Below, one piece after another: positions 8,362-17,056 of a stretch of 64,000 nt of DNA. The notes under the pieces are model-generated. The model ran no database searches. It was not told where the DNA came from and saw only the letters and a program-made list of their open reading frames with translations. The DNA lies in contig CAWIMG010000035.1 in NCBI GenBank assembly GCA_963837105.1, forward strand, positions 1-64,000, written 5' to 3'. The DNA comes from UBA9676 sp963837105. GTDB lineage: Bacteria; Actinomycetota; Actinomycetes; Streptosporangiales; Streptosporangiaceae. The position numbers were made by a program, and so were the translations under genes. Position 1 is the first letter of the stretch, and every line of letters begins with the position of its first letter.

Positions 8362-10088
8362 CCCGGCTCATGCGCGAGCGGCTCCGGCCGTACCGGGCCC
8401 AGGTTGCCGTGGTGGTCACGCTGCTGGTGATCCAGACGGTGGGGAACCTGTACCTGCCCAACCTGAACGCGGACATCATCAACAACGGTGTGGTGACAGG
8501 CAACGTCCGCTATATCTTCCACACCGGCGCGCTCATGCTGGGGATCACCCTGGTGCTGGCTGTGGTCGCCATCGTGGCGGTGTACTGGGCGTCACGGGTG
8601 TCGATGGGCGTCGGTGCGGACGTGCGGGCCGACGTCTACGCACAGGTGCAGAGCTTTTCCGCCCGGGAGATGAACCACTTCGGGACGCCTTCCCTCATCA
8701 CCCGCAACACCAACGACGTCCAGCAGATCCAGCTGTTCATGCAGATGGCCCTGACCCTCATGGTCATCGCCCCGATCATGTGCGTCGGCGGCATCTTCAT
8801 GGCGGTCAAGGAGGGCTCGGCGCTGTCACCGCTGCTGGCGGTGGCGGTTCCGGTCATGGCGGTGGTGATCGGCGCTCTGCTGGTCATGGTCGTCCCGCTG
8901 TTCCGGTCCATGCAGGCCAAGATCGACCGGATCAACCAGGTGCTGCGCGAGCAGATCACCGGGGTGCGGGTGATCCGGGCGTTCCTGCGGGTGCCGGCCG
9001 AGCAGCGGCGCTTCCAGGCGGCGAACGCCGATCTCACGGCCACCACGCTGCGGGTCAACCGGATCTTCGCCCTGGCCATGCCGGCACTGATGGCGGTCAT
9101 GAATCTGTCGAGCGTCGCGGTGCTCTGGTTCGGCGGCCGCCTGGTGAGCGAGGGGCTGATGCCGATCGGCAACCTGACCGCGTTCCTCACCTACATCATG
9201 CAGATCCTGATCTCGGTGATGATGGCGGTGATGATGGTGATCCTGATTCCGCGCGCGATGGCGAGCGCGGAGCGGATCGAGGAAGTGCTGGACACGGCGC
9301 CGTCGGTGACCGACCCGCCGCGGCCGGTCACCCCGGCCAGTGTCACCGGGCTGGTGGAGTTCCGTGACGTCACGTTCGGGTACCCGGGCAGCGAGCAGCC
9401 GGTGCTGCGCGACCTGGCGTTCACCCTCCGCCCCGGCCAGACCTGCGCGGTCGTTGGCGGCACCGGCAGCGGCAAGAGCACGCTGCTCAGTCTCATCCCC
9501 CGGTTCTTCGACGCGACCGGCGGCTCGGTGCTGGTCAACGGGACCGACGTGCGGGACCAGGAACTGGAGCGGCTGTGGGACTCGATCGGGCTCGTGCCGC
9601 AGCGGTCGTTCCTTTTCAGCGGCACCGTCGCGAGCAACCTGCGGTTCGGCCTGCCTGAGGCGACCGACGCGGAGCTGTGGCATGCGCTCACCGTGGCGCA
9701 GGCGCGTGACTTCGTGGCCAGCATGCCGGAGCAGCTGGATGCCCCGATCGACCAGGGCGGCACCAACGTCTCGGGTGGGCAGCGGCAGCGGCTGTCGATC
9801 GCCCGGGCACTGGTGAAGCGGCCCCGGCTGTACCTGTTCGACGACTGCTTCTCGGCGCTGGACGCGGCGACGGACGCGCGGCTGCGCTCGGCGCTGCGGG
9901 CGGGCACCCGGGATGCGACCGTGGTCATCGTCGCCCAGCGGGTCAGCACGATCATGAACGCCGACCAGATCATCATGCTCGACGACGGCCGTATCGCCGG
10001 CATCGGCACCCATGGCCAGCTGCTGGCCGCCTGTGACCCGTACCGGGAGATCGTCACGTCACAGCTCGGCGAGGGAGTGGCGGCATGA
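8355..10088 (+). CDS. ABC exporter half-transporter with degenerate ATP site
   Basis: This 577-residue protein has an N-terminal six-helix exporter domain (type I exporter fold) and a C-terminal nucleotide-binding domain with Walker A VGGTGSGKST, signature VSGGQRQRLS and Walker B LYLFDDCFSALDA. The residue after the Walker B Asp is Asp instead of the catalytic Glu, so this site should hydrolyse ATP poorly. That is the hallmark of the non-catalytic half in heterodimeric exporters such as TM287/288. It starts inside the MarR gene and overlaps the next ABC gene by four bases (ATGA), so the pair should be made together and form one efflux pump. The cargo, perhaps drugs or lipids, is not known. 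Confidence 0.92.
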   Translation: MLTRLMRERLRPYRAQVAVVVTLLVIQTVGNLYLPNLNADIINNGVVTGNVRYIFHTGALMLGITLVLAVVAIVAVYWASRVSMGVGADVRADVYAQVQSFSAREMNHFGTPSLITRNTNDVQQIQLFMQMALTLMVIAPIMCVGGIFMAVKEGSALSPLLAVAVPVMAVVIGALLVMVVPLFRSMQAKIDRINQVLREQITGVRVIRAFLRVPAEQRRFQAANADLTATTLRVNRIFALAMPALMAVMNLSSVAVLWFGGRLVSEGLMPIGNLTAFLTYIMQILISVMMAVMMVILIPRAMASAERIEEVLDTAPSVTDPPRPVTPASVTGLVEFRDVTFGYPGSEQPVLRDLAFTLRPGQTCAVVGGTGSGKSTLLSLIPRFFDATGGSVLVNGTDVRDQELERLWDSIGLVPQRSFLFSGTVASNLRFGLPEATDAELWHALTVAQARDFVASMPEQLDAPIDQGGTNVSGGQRQRLSIARALVKRPRLYLFDDCFSALDAATDARLRSALRAGTRDATVVIVAQRVSTIMNADQIIMLDDGRIAGIGTHGQLLAACDPYREIVTSQLGEGVAA

Positions 10089-12124
10089 TCGGCGGCGGGC
10101 GCATGCGCGTGATGGCCAGGGGCCCGATGGGCCCGGGCATGGGCCAGCCCGCGGAACGGAGCAAGGACCTGCGGGGGACAGTGCGCAAGCTGCTGGCCCG
10201 GCTGCGGGCGGAGCGGGTCCGGCTGGTGACCGCAGTCGGGCTGGGTGTGATCTCGGTCGGGTTCCTGGTGACCGGCCCGAAAATCCTCGGCACCGCGACC
10301 AACATCCTGTTCGACGGCCTGGTCGGCAAGCGCCTCCCGCCGGGGATGACCCAGGCGCAAGCGGAAAACCTGCTGCGCGCGCACGGGCAGAGCCAGCTCG
10401 CGCAGATGCTGTCCGGGATGACCGTCACGCCGGGGGTGGGCGTGGACATGGCCCAGTTCGGCCGGGTACTCGGGCTGGCCGCGCTGGTCTACCTGCTCGG
10501 TGCGCTGTTCAACTGGGGGCAGGGCTACATCATGGCGGGCATCACCCAGCGCGCCATGTACGGGCTGCGGCGGGAGGTGGAGGAGAAACTGGCCCGGCTG
10601 CCGCTGCGGTATTTCGACAGCCACCCGCACGGCGACATCCTGAGCCGGGTCAGCAACGACATCGACAACCTGTCTACCACCTTGCAGCAGGGGTTCAGCC
10701 AGCTGCTGACCTCGGTGCTGACGATCTTCGGCGTGCTGGGGATGATGTTCTGGATCTCGCCGTTGCTGGCGGCGGTGTCGCTGATCACGATCCCGCTGGC
10801 GGTCGCGATCACATTCGTGATCGCCCGGCGCTCGCAGACCCAGTTCGCGAACCAGTGGGAACGGACCGGCACCCTGAACGGGCTGGTCGAGGAGACCCAC
10901 ACCGGGCACAGGCTGGTGCTGGCCTTCGGCCGCCGCCGGCCGATCATCGACGAGTTCGGCCGTCAGAACAGGCAGCTGTACGACGCCAGTTTCCGTGCCC
11001 AGTTCCTGTCCGGGGTGATCCAGCCGTCAGTGCAGTTCCTCGGCAACCTCAACTATGTCGTGATCGCGGTGCTCGGCGGCTGGGGGGTCGCCTCGGGCAC
11101 GATCTCGCTGGGCGATGTCCAGGCGTTCATCCAGTACTCCCGCCAGTTCACCATGCCGATCACCCAGATCGCCGCCCAGATGAACATGCTCCAGTCCGGC
11201 CTGGCCTCCGCCGAGCGGGTGTTCGACTTCCTCGCCGCGCCGGAGGAGGCAGCCGACCGTGCCGTTGCCGCCGCCACGGCTGGCGCTGCGGCTGGCGCCG
11301 GGGCCGCCACCCCGGCCGGGGCGGTCCCGGCGGCCGTCCCCCTTGCCCTGGTCACGGCCACTGCCCCGGCAGCGGTGGCCGGCCGGGTCGAACTGGCGCA
11401 CGTGTGCTTCCGCTACGACCCGGACACGCCGCTGATCGAGGATTTGTCGCTGACCGCCGAGCCCGGCCAGACGGTCGCCATCGTGGGCCCCACCGGTGCT
11501 GGCAAGACTACCGTGGTCAACCTGCTCATGCGGTTCTACGAGATCGACAGCGGGCGCATCCTGCTCGACGGCACCGACTACCGCACGCTGACGCGGGATC
11601 AGGTGCGGGGCTGCTTCGGGATGGTGCTGCAGGACACCTGGCTGTTCGCCGGCCCGATCGCCGACAACATCGCCTACGGCAAGGACGGCGCGACGGAGGA
11701 GGAGGTCGTGGCCGCGGCCCGCGCGGCCTACGTCGACCATTTCGTGCGGACCCTGCCGGACGGCTACCGCACCCTGCTGGACGAGGACGCCTCGAACATT
11801 TCCTCCGGGCAGCGGCAGTTGCTGACGATCGCCCGGGCTTTCCTCGCGAACCCGGCGATCCTCATCCTCGACGAGGCGACCAGCAATGTGGACACCCGTA
11901 CCGAGGTCCTGATCCAGGAGGCGATGGCACGGCTGCGGCGGGGACGGACCAGCTTCGTGATCGCGCACCGGCTGTCCACCATCCGCAACGCGGACACGAT
12001 CGTGGTGATGGACCACGGCCGGATCGTCGAGCAGGGCAGCCACCAGGAACTGCTGCGCCGTCACGGCTTCTACTACCGGCTCTACAACAGCCAGTTCACT
12101 GAGGCGATGGCCGAAGCGAGCTGA
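10085..12124 (+). CDS. ABC exporter half-transporter, catalytic partner
   Basis: The 679-residue protein is the second half of the heterodimeric exporter. After a Gly/Met-rich N-terminus come six membrane helices with an extra extracellular insert (about residues 75-125, rich in Gln and Leu). A low-complexity Ala/Gly linker of about 45 residues (AAATAGAAAGAGAATPAG and beyond) then leads to the nucleotide-binding domain. Walker A is VGPTGAGKTT and Walker B LILDEATSNVD with the catalytic Glu intact. The signature is ISSGQRQLL, slightly off the LSGGQ consensus. The D-loop and H-loop (FVIAHRLSTI) are present. It is coupled to the degenerate half by ATGA overlap. Confidence 0.92.
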   Translation: MIGGGRMRVMARGPMGPGMGQPAERSKDLRGTVRKLLARLRAERVRLVTAVGLGVISVGFLVTGPKILGTATNILFDGLVGKRLPPGMTQAQAENLLRAHGQSQLAQMLSGMTVTPGVGVDMAQFGRVLGLAALVYLLGALFNWGQGYIMAGITQRAMYGLRREVEEKLARLPLRYFDSHPHGDILSRVSNDIDNLSTTLQQGFSQLLTSVLTIFGVLGMMFWISPLLAAVSLITIPLAVAITFVIARRSQTQFANQWERTGTLNGLVEETHTGHRLVLAFGRRRPIIDEFGRQNRQLYDASFRAQFLSGVIQPSVQFLGNLNYVVIAVLGGWGVASGTISLGDVQAFIQYSRQFTMPITQIAAQMNMLQSGLASAERVFDFLAAPEEAADRAVAAATAGAAAGAGAATPAGAVPAAVPLALVTATAPAAVAGRVELAHVCFRYDPDTPLIEDLSLTAEPGQTVAIVGPTGAGKTTVVNLLMRFYEIDSGRILLDGTDYRTLTRDQVRGCFGMVLQDTWLFAGPIADNIAYGKDGATEEEVVAAARAAYVDHFVRTLPDGYRTLLDEDASNISSGQRQLLTIARAFLANPAILILDEATSNVDTRTEVLIQEAMARLRRGRTSFVIAHRLSTIRNADTIVVMDHGRIVEQGSHQELLRRHGFYYRLYNSQFTEAMAEAS

Positions 12125-12149
12125 GCCCGCGGTTCCCCGTCGGCGGGCA

Positions 12150-12285
12150 CACCGGTGAGCCCCCGTGCCGTCGCCCGGCACCGGTGAGCCGCCGTGCCGT
12201 CACTGTCGCCGGGCATCAGCAAGCCGCCGCGTTACTCACCGCCGCCGGGCATCGGTGTCCTGCCGCGTTACTCACCGTCGCCGGG
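12150..12285. repeat. Degenerate ~36-bp tandem repeat, four units
   Basis: Four consecutive units run from 12150, 12179, 12214 and 12250. They share the pattern CAnCGGTGnnCC...CCGTG/GCGTT...CCGCCGGG, with the last two units nearly identical from TGCCGCGTTACTCACC onward. The array fills the convergent gap after the ABC exporter and overlaps the last codons of the molybdoenzyme gene, so the PGDGE-stop end of that protein has been copied outward. A fifth partial unit may follow. Confidence 0.7.
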
Positions 12286-14892
12286 CAGGCAGCCGCCGGG
12301 GATGAGCGGGAGGGACCGCAGCCGCCGGCCGGTGGCGGCGAAGATGGCGTTGGCGACCGCGGGTGCGACGCCGATAAGCGGCGTCTCACCGGCCCCGGCC
12401 GGCGGGATGTCGGGCCGGCTGACCAGCACCACGTCGATGGCGGGAACGTCACTGAACCGCGGTACCCGGTAGCTGGCCAGCGATGGGCGGGCCAGCCGCC
12501 CGTGATCGAGCACGACCCGCTCGAACAGGGCACCGCCGAGGGCCATGATGGTCCCGCCCTCGATCTGGCCGGTGACGGTGTCCGGGTTGACGACCGCCCC
12601 GCACTCGTAAGCGGTCACGATCCGGGTCACGCGCAGCCTGCCCGCGGGCCCGGCGCGGACCTCGGCGCAGGTCGCGACCCGGCCGCCCTTTTCCATCCCG
12701 GCGGCGGCACCCCAGCCGAATCGCGCTGGCGGGCGCTGCCCGGGAGCCCAGCCGAACCGCGCGGCCGCGGCCTGCAGTACCACGGCCAGCCGCTGGTCGG
12801 CCAGATGGTCCAGCCGGAACCGCAGCGGCTCGGTGCCCGCCGCCTGGGCGAGCTCGTCGATGCAGGACTCGCGGGCGAAGGTGTTGGCGGTCGCCGCAAG
12901 CGCCCGGTAGGGACCCTGTGGCAGTGGGGACGCGGCAGGCTGGTAGCGCACCCGCCAGTTCGCGGCGGCATAAGGGAACGCGGTGCCCTGGGCACCGGCG
13001 TTGATATCGAGGAAGTCCCAGGCGGCGATGGCGCCGTTGGCGTCCAGGCCTGCCCGGATGTCGATGACGGCCATGGGGCGCAGGTAGCCCCAGATGAACT
13101 CCTCCGCCCGGCTCCAGTGAACTTTGACCGGCCGTCCCGCCGCCTGGGCGAGGCGGGCGGCCTCGATGGCTTCTTCGCCGTGCTTGCCCCCGAAGCCGCC
13201 ACCGGCCGGGGGCACGATCACCAGCACGTCCGCCTCACCGATGCCGAACGCATCAGCGAGCTGGCGGCGTACCGCGAACGGCACGTTGCAGCCGGTCCAT
13301 ACGGTGAGATGGCCACCTTCCCAGGCCGCCACTGCCGCCCGGGTCTCCAGCGGGACATGAGCAAGATAGGCGGTGGTGTAGCTGGCCTCCACCTGGGTGG
13401 CCGCACTGGCCAGCCCGGCCGCAGGGTCGCCCTCGGACCGGTCAACCGGCCGCTCCCAGCCCTGCCCAGCAGTGGGGTGGGCGCGCAAATAGCCGGTCAT
13501 GTCCGCGGCACCGGCCCCCGGGTCCTCCCAGTCGGCCCTGATCGCGGTCACCGCGCGGCGGGCCATCGCGGGGTCAGCCGCGGTCACCCCGATGAACTGG
13601 CCATCGTGCACCACGGTGACGCCCGGCATCGCCGCGGCCGGGCCGGTGTCCCCCGTTCGCAGCATCGCCCCAGGCCGGGGCGGGCGCAGCACGGCCCCCG
13701 CCAGCATGCCCGGCAGGTCCAGGTCGGAGACGAACCGGCACTCCCCCGTCGTCACCTCCAGCCGGACCGGGGTGTGCCCGGGGTGGCCGGCTGTGCGCCA
13801 GCTAGCGGGCGGAATCAGCGGCGGCTCCGCCGAGAGCACCTCCAGCCGGCGCAGGCCAGTCACCAGCTCCCCGTACCGCAGCCGGGCCCCGCGGGGACCG
13901 CCGGTCACCGTCCCGGTGTCCGTGGCGGTCCCCGCGGCGGGCCTGGCCCAGCGCCCCGCTGCCAGGTCTCGCAGCACCTGCCGCGCCCCGGCCGCGGCGC
14001 GGCGCAGCGGCTCTCCCCCATCGGGCATGGACCGGCTGCCGAACGTCCCGATGTCAAACGGGCACAGATCGGTGTCCCCCTGCACCATCCGGACGTCGGC
14101 AGGCCGCACCGTCAGTTCCTCCGCGACCAGCAGCCGGAACGCGGTCTGGTTGTCCTGCCCGATGTCCACCTTGCCGGAGAAGGCCGTCACCACCCCGGAC
14201 GGAGCCACATGTACCCACGCACCACCGCCCGCCGGCCAGGTCCCGGCCGCTGGTGGCGGCCACACCACCACCAGGCCGTCCCCCAGGATGCCGAACCAGT
14301 CCCGGTCCGCTGGCTGGCACAGGTCCCATGGCCGGTGTGGCCGGGGCAGCTTGGCTGCGTCACGTGGCACGGGCCGTGCTGCCTGGCTTGCTGGGTGCTG
14401 ACGCAGTGCCGCCGCCCGGTGCACCGCCCGGATTATCCGCGGGTAGCAGCCACATCGGCACACGCCCGGTTCCAGCGCCGCCCGGATCTGGCCGTCCGTG
14501 GGATCTGGGTCAGCGGCGAGCAGAGCCGCCGCCCGCAGCGCCATGGCGGGCGTGCAGTACCCGCACTGGAAGGCGCGCTCTTCCGCCAGCGCCTGCTGGA
14601 CGGGATGCGGGTGGCCGCCAGGTGCGAGCCCTTCGATCGTGACGACCGACCTGCCCGCCACCTCCGCGAGCCGGGTCTGGCAGGCCAGCGCGGGGACGCC
14701 GTCGATGAGCACCGTGCAGGCACCGCACTCACCCTCGCCGCAGCCAGGCTTCGCTCCGGTCAGGCCCAGATCAGCCCGCAGCAGCGCCAGCAGGCTCCGG
14801 GCGGATGACCCACCCAGCTCGCGGGTCGTGCCGTTGACCACGGCGGACATGGCCGTTCCCCGGCCCGGAACCCGCCCGGCGTCCACAGTCAT
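12268..14892 (-). CDS. Xanthine-dehydrogenase-type molybdoenzyme, [2Fe-2S] and molybdopterin domains fused
   Basis: The N-terminus is a CoxS-type iron-sulfur domain: CGEGECGAC with a fourth Cys in LACQ forms the plant-type [2Fe-2S] site, and CGYC plus CRCGC form the second cluster. The rest is a CoxL/IorB-type molybdopterin domain with GGGFGGKHG, the QGPYRALAA segment and GAGETPLIG, whose Glu is the catalytic base of the family. Such enzymes hydroxylate aldehydes or N-heterocycles. No FAD subunit (CoxM) is in the window, so this resembles the two-domain IorAB type, which passes electrons elsewhere, but in one chain of about 874 residues. The ATG at 14892 (with GGGGG upstream) is preferred over 14988; the ATG at 14850 is also possible. 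The gene is preceded by a divergent carboxymuconolactone-like gene. Confidence 0.85.
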   Translation of the reverse strand: MTVDAGRVPGRGTAMSAVVNGTTRELGGSSARSLLALLRADLGLTGAKPGCGEGECGACTVLIDGVPALACQTRLAEVAGRSVVTIEGLAPGGHPHPVQQALAEERAFQCGYCTPAMALRAAALLAADPDPTDGQIRAALEPGVCRCGCYPRIIRAVHRAAALRQHPASQAARPVPRDAAKLPRPHRPWDLCQPADRDWFGILGDGLVVVWPPPAAGTWPAGGGAWVHVAPSGVVTAFSGKVDIGQDNQTAFRLLVAEELTVRPADVRMVQGDTDLCPFDIGTFGSRSMPDGGEPLRRAAAGARQVLRDLAAGRWARPAAGTATDTGTVTGGPRGARLRYGELVTGLRRLEVLSAEPPLIPPASWRTAGHPGHTPVRLEVTTGECRFVSDLDLPGMLAGAVLRPPRPGAMLRTGDTGPAAAMPGVTVVHDGQFIGVTAADPAMARRAVTAIRADWEDPGAGAADMTGYLRAHPTAGQGWERPVDRSEGDPAAGLASAATQVEASYTTAYLAHVPLETRAAVAAWEGGHLTVWTGCNVPFAVRRQLADAFGIGEADVLVIVPPAGGGFGGKHGEEAIEAARLAQAAGRPVKVHWSRAEEFIWGYLRPMAVIDIRAGLDANGAIAAWDFLDINAGAQGTAFPYAAANWRVRYQPAASPLPQGPYRALAATANTFARESCIDELAQAAGTEPLRFRLDHLADQRLAVVLQAAAARFGWAPGQRPPARFGWGAAAGMEKGGRVATCAEVRAGPAGRLRVTRIVTAYECGAVVNPDTVTGQIEGGTIMALGGALFERVVLDHGRLARPSLASYRVPRFSDVPAIDVVLVSRPDIPPAGAGETPLIGVAPAVANAIFAATGRRLRSLPLIPGGCLPGDGE

Positions 14893-15094
14893 GACAGAAC
14901 CCCCGGCCACGGGAACGCGGGGAGGTGGACCCCGCCGCCTGTTCTGCGTGTGACCGTATGCCGCCGCCCAGTGGCCGGCGAGGGGCAAAGGTCCCGGGGC
15001 ACCTGCCCGTTCGGGCCGTTGGCGCTGTCACAACCCTAGGCCGCCAGGTGTCAGCAAGGTGAAGTCCGGACCGAACGGCAAAGGAGGCCAGCGG

Positions 15095-15668
15095 ATGGCC
15101 CCGTACCTTCCCCCCATCGAGCGGCCGAGGGGCCTGCTCGTCAAGATCGTCTACTTCTTCACCCGCCGCCAGTTCGGCAAGGTGTCCACACCTATCGCCG
15201 TATTCTCGGCGCGCATGCCAGCGGGCTTCCTGATCTTTTACGGCAAGATATCCCGGCTGGACAGGAAGCTCCGGCTGCCGTCCCAGACGGCCGTCCTCAT
15301 CCGGGAGCGGGTTGCCAGCATCAACTCCTGCCTGTACTGCATGGACGTGGCCAGGTGGTATGTGATGACCAAGTCGCCGGAGAACCTGGCGCGCATCGAC
15401 GCGCTGCCCGGCTACCGCACCAGCCCGCTGTTCACCGACGCCGAGCGCGCGGCACTTGACTACGTCACCGAACTCACTACCAGCAAGCAGGTCGATCCTG
15501 GCACGTTCGAGCGGCTCGCCCGCCACTACAGCGAGCGCGAGATTCTGCGACATCGTCTGGCTGGTCGCCAGCGAGCATGTCTACAACCTGACCAATCACG
15601 GCCTCCGCATCGGCTCGGACGGCTTGTGCGAGCTGCGCCCGCCCAAGGTGATCACTGCGCCTGCCTGA
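15095..15668 (+). pseudogene. Carboxymuconolactone-decarboxylase/AhpD-like protein, frameshifted
   Basis: The start is fixed by AAAGGAGG 7 bases before the ATG at 15095. The product carries the redox pair CLYC (in INSCLYCMDVARWY) typical of AhpD-like members of the CMD family, followed by the helical half with FTDAERAALDYVTELT. At 15542-15544 (GAGATTCTGC) one extra T switches the frame; removing it restores SEREICDIVWLVASEHVYNL and a proper ending at 15668 (PPKVITAPA). A single-base sequencing error is the simplest reading; otherwise the last 40 residues are lost. Family members include peroxidases and decarboxylases; the role here is unknown. Confidence 0.75.
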
Positions 15669-15760
15669 TCCATCCCCACGGACCCGGCGGCTCAGCGACG
15701 GGCATAGCGTGAGGCCATGCTCGCTGCAGCCGGGGCACCAGCGCGTCTGGCCGTGAGCCG

Positions 15761-16951
15761 GTGAGACCTCACCGGCCCCGGCGCGGCTCCGGCCAGCGGG
15801 CCCTGTCGCGCAGGGCGGTGCTGGCGGGCGGGGCGGCGGCAGCGGCGGGGGCCGTGATGACAGCCTGCCGCGCGGACCCGGTCCCGGGCAGCGGGGCTGC
15901 CGCCCGTTCACACGCCGATCCAGGGGTCGGCACGCCGCGCGGTGCGGGGTGGTTTGCGCCCGCGGATCACCTTCCGCATCGGCGGACCTGGATGGCGTGG
16001 CCGGCCCGCGAGGACATCTGGGGCAGCATGCTGGCCGGGGTCCGGGGCGATGTGGCTGCGGTGGCCCGGGCGATCGCACGTTTCGAGCCGGTCACCATGA
16101 TCGCGCGTCCGCACCAGGCGCGGGCGGCGGCAGCCGCCTGCGGGCCGGGAGTGGAGATTGTCCCACTGGTCAACGACGACCTGTGGATGCGGGATGTGGG
16201 ACCGGTGTTCCTGGTGAATGGCCATGGCGGCCTGGCCGGCCTGGACATGAACTTCAACGGGTGGGGCAACAAGCAGGCGCACCGCAACGACGCCAGAGTC
16301 GCCCGCGAGGTACTTGCCCTGCTCGGTGTGCCGCGGTTCGCGGCCCCGTTCGTCGCCGAGGGCGGGGCACTGGAGGTGGACGGCCAGGGCACGGTGCTGG
16401 CCACCGAAAGCTCGATCATCAACCCGAACCGCAATCCCGGCCGGTCCAGGGCGCGGCTGACCGACGACATCTGCGGGTATCTGGGTGCCCGCACGATGAT
16501 CTGGGTACCGGGCCTGGCCGGTCACGACATCACCGACGATCACATCGATGGCCTGGCCCGGTTCGCCCGGCCCGCCGAGGTGATCGTCGACCAGCCAGCG
16601 GACCCGGCTGCCAGGGACGCGTGGGCAGTCTCGGAACGGCAGGCCCTGCTCATCCTGCGCCAGTCGAAGGACGCGGCAGGCAGGCTACTCAGGTGCCGCA
16701 TCTCGCGGGAGTCGGCGACCATCCCGCCGCACGAAAACCCAGGCCTGTTCGTCAACGTCTATGTCAACTGGTACGTGTGCAATGGCGCTGTGCTGATCCC
16801 ACGGTTCGGTGACCGGAAGGCCGATGACGCAGCGCGGTCCCTGGTAAGGGGCCTGTACCCGGGCCGGGAGGTTGTCCAGCTCACCATCGACAATCTGGCC
16901 GAGGGAGGCGGTGGCATCCACTGTGTCACCCAGCAGCAGCCTGCGGTCTGA
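15761..16951 (+). CDS. Agmatine deiminase / peptidylarginine-deiminase family enzyme, Tat lipoprotein
   Basis: The family converts agmatine to N-carbamoylputrescine and ammonia. Family marks seen are NDDLWMRDVGPVF, NFNGWGNKQ, EGGALEVDG, DDHIDGLARF and the C-terminal GGGGIHCVTQQ with the nucleophile Cys388. Unlike the usual cytosolic enzyme of about 340-370 residues, this one has an N-terminal twin-arginine signal (SRRAVLAGG then an Ala-rich core) ending in MTAC, which could serve as a lipobox. It should therefore act outside the membrane. The GTG start at 15761 is the only one that keeps the signal. The next gene, an amine oxidase, is also a Tat lipoprotein, which suggests joint work on an external polyamine. 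Confidence 0.88.
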   Translation: MRPHRPRRGSGQRALSRRAVLAGGAAAAAGAVMTACRADPVPGSGAAARSHADPGVGTPRGAGWFAPADHLPHRRTWMAWPAREDIWGSMLAGVRGDVAAVARAIARFEPVTMIARPHQARAAAAACGPGVEIVPLVNDDLWMRDVGPVFLVNGHGGLAGLDMNFNGWGNKQAHRNDARVAREVLALLGVPRFAAPFVAEGGALEVDGQGTVLATESSIINPNRNPGRSRARLTDDICGYLGARTMIWVPGLAGHDITDDHIDGLARFARPAEVIVDQPADPAARDAWAVSERQALLILRQSKDAAGRLLRCRISRESATIPPHENPGLFVNVYVNWYVCNGAVLIPRFGDRKADDAARSLVRGLYPGREVVQLTIDNLAEGGGGIHCVTQQQPAV

Positions 16952-17056
16952 AGTGACCGCCCGGGCACCGCGGTGCCTGGTGCGGGGTACCGGCAGGCGG
17001 CGGGATCTTCCATCATGAGTGAGATGTGTTTCCCCATCTGAGCTGGGAGCCGTTCA

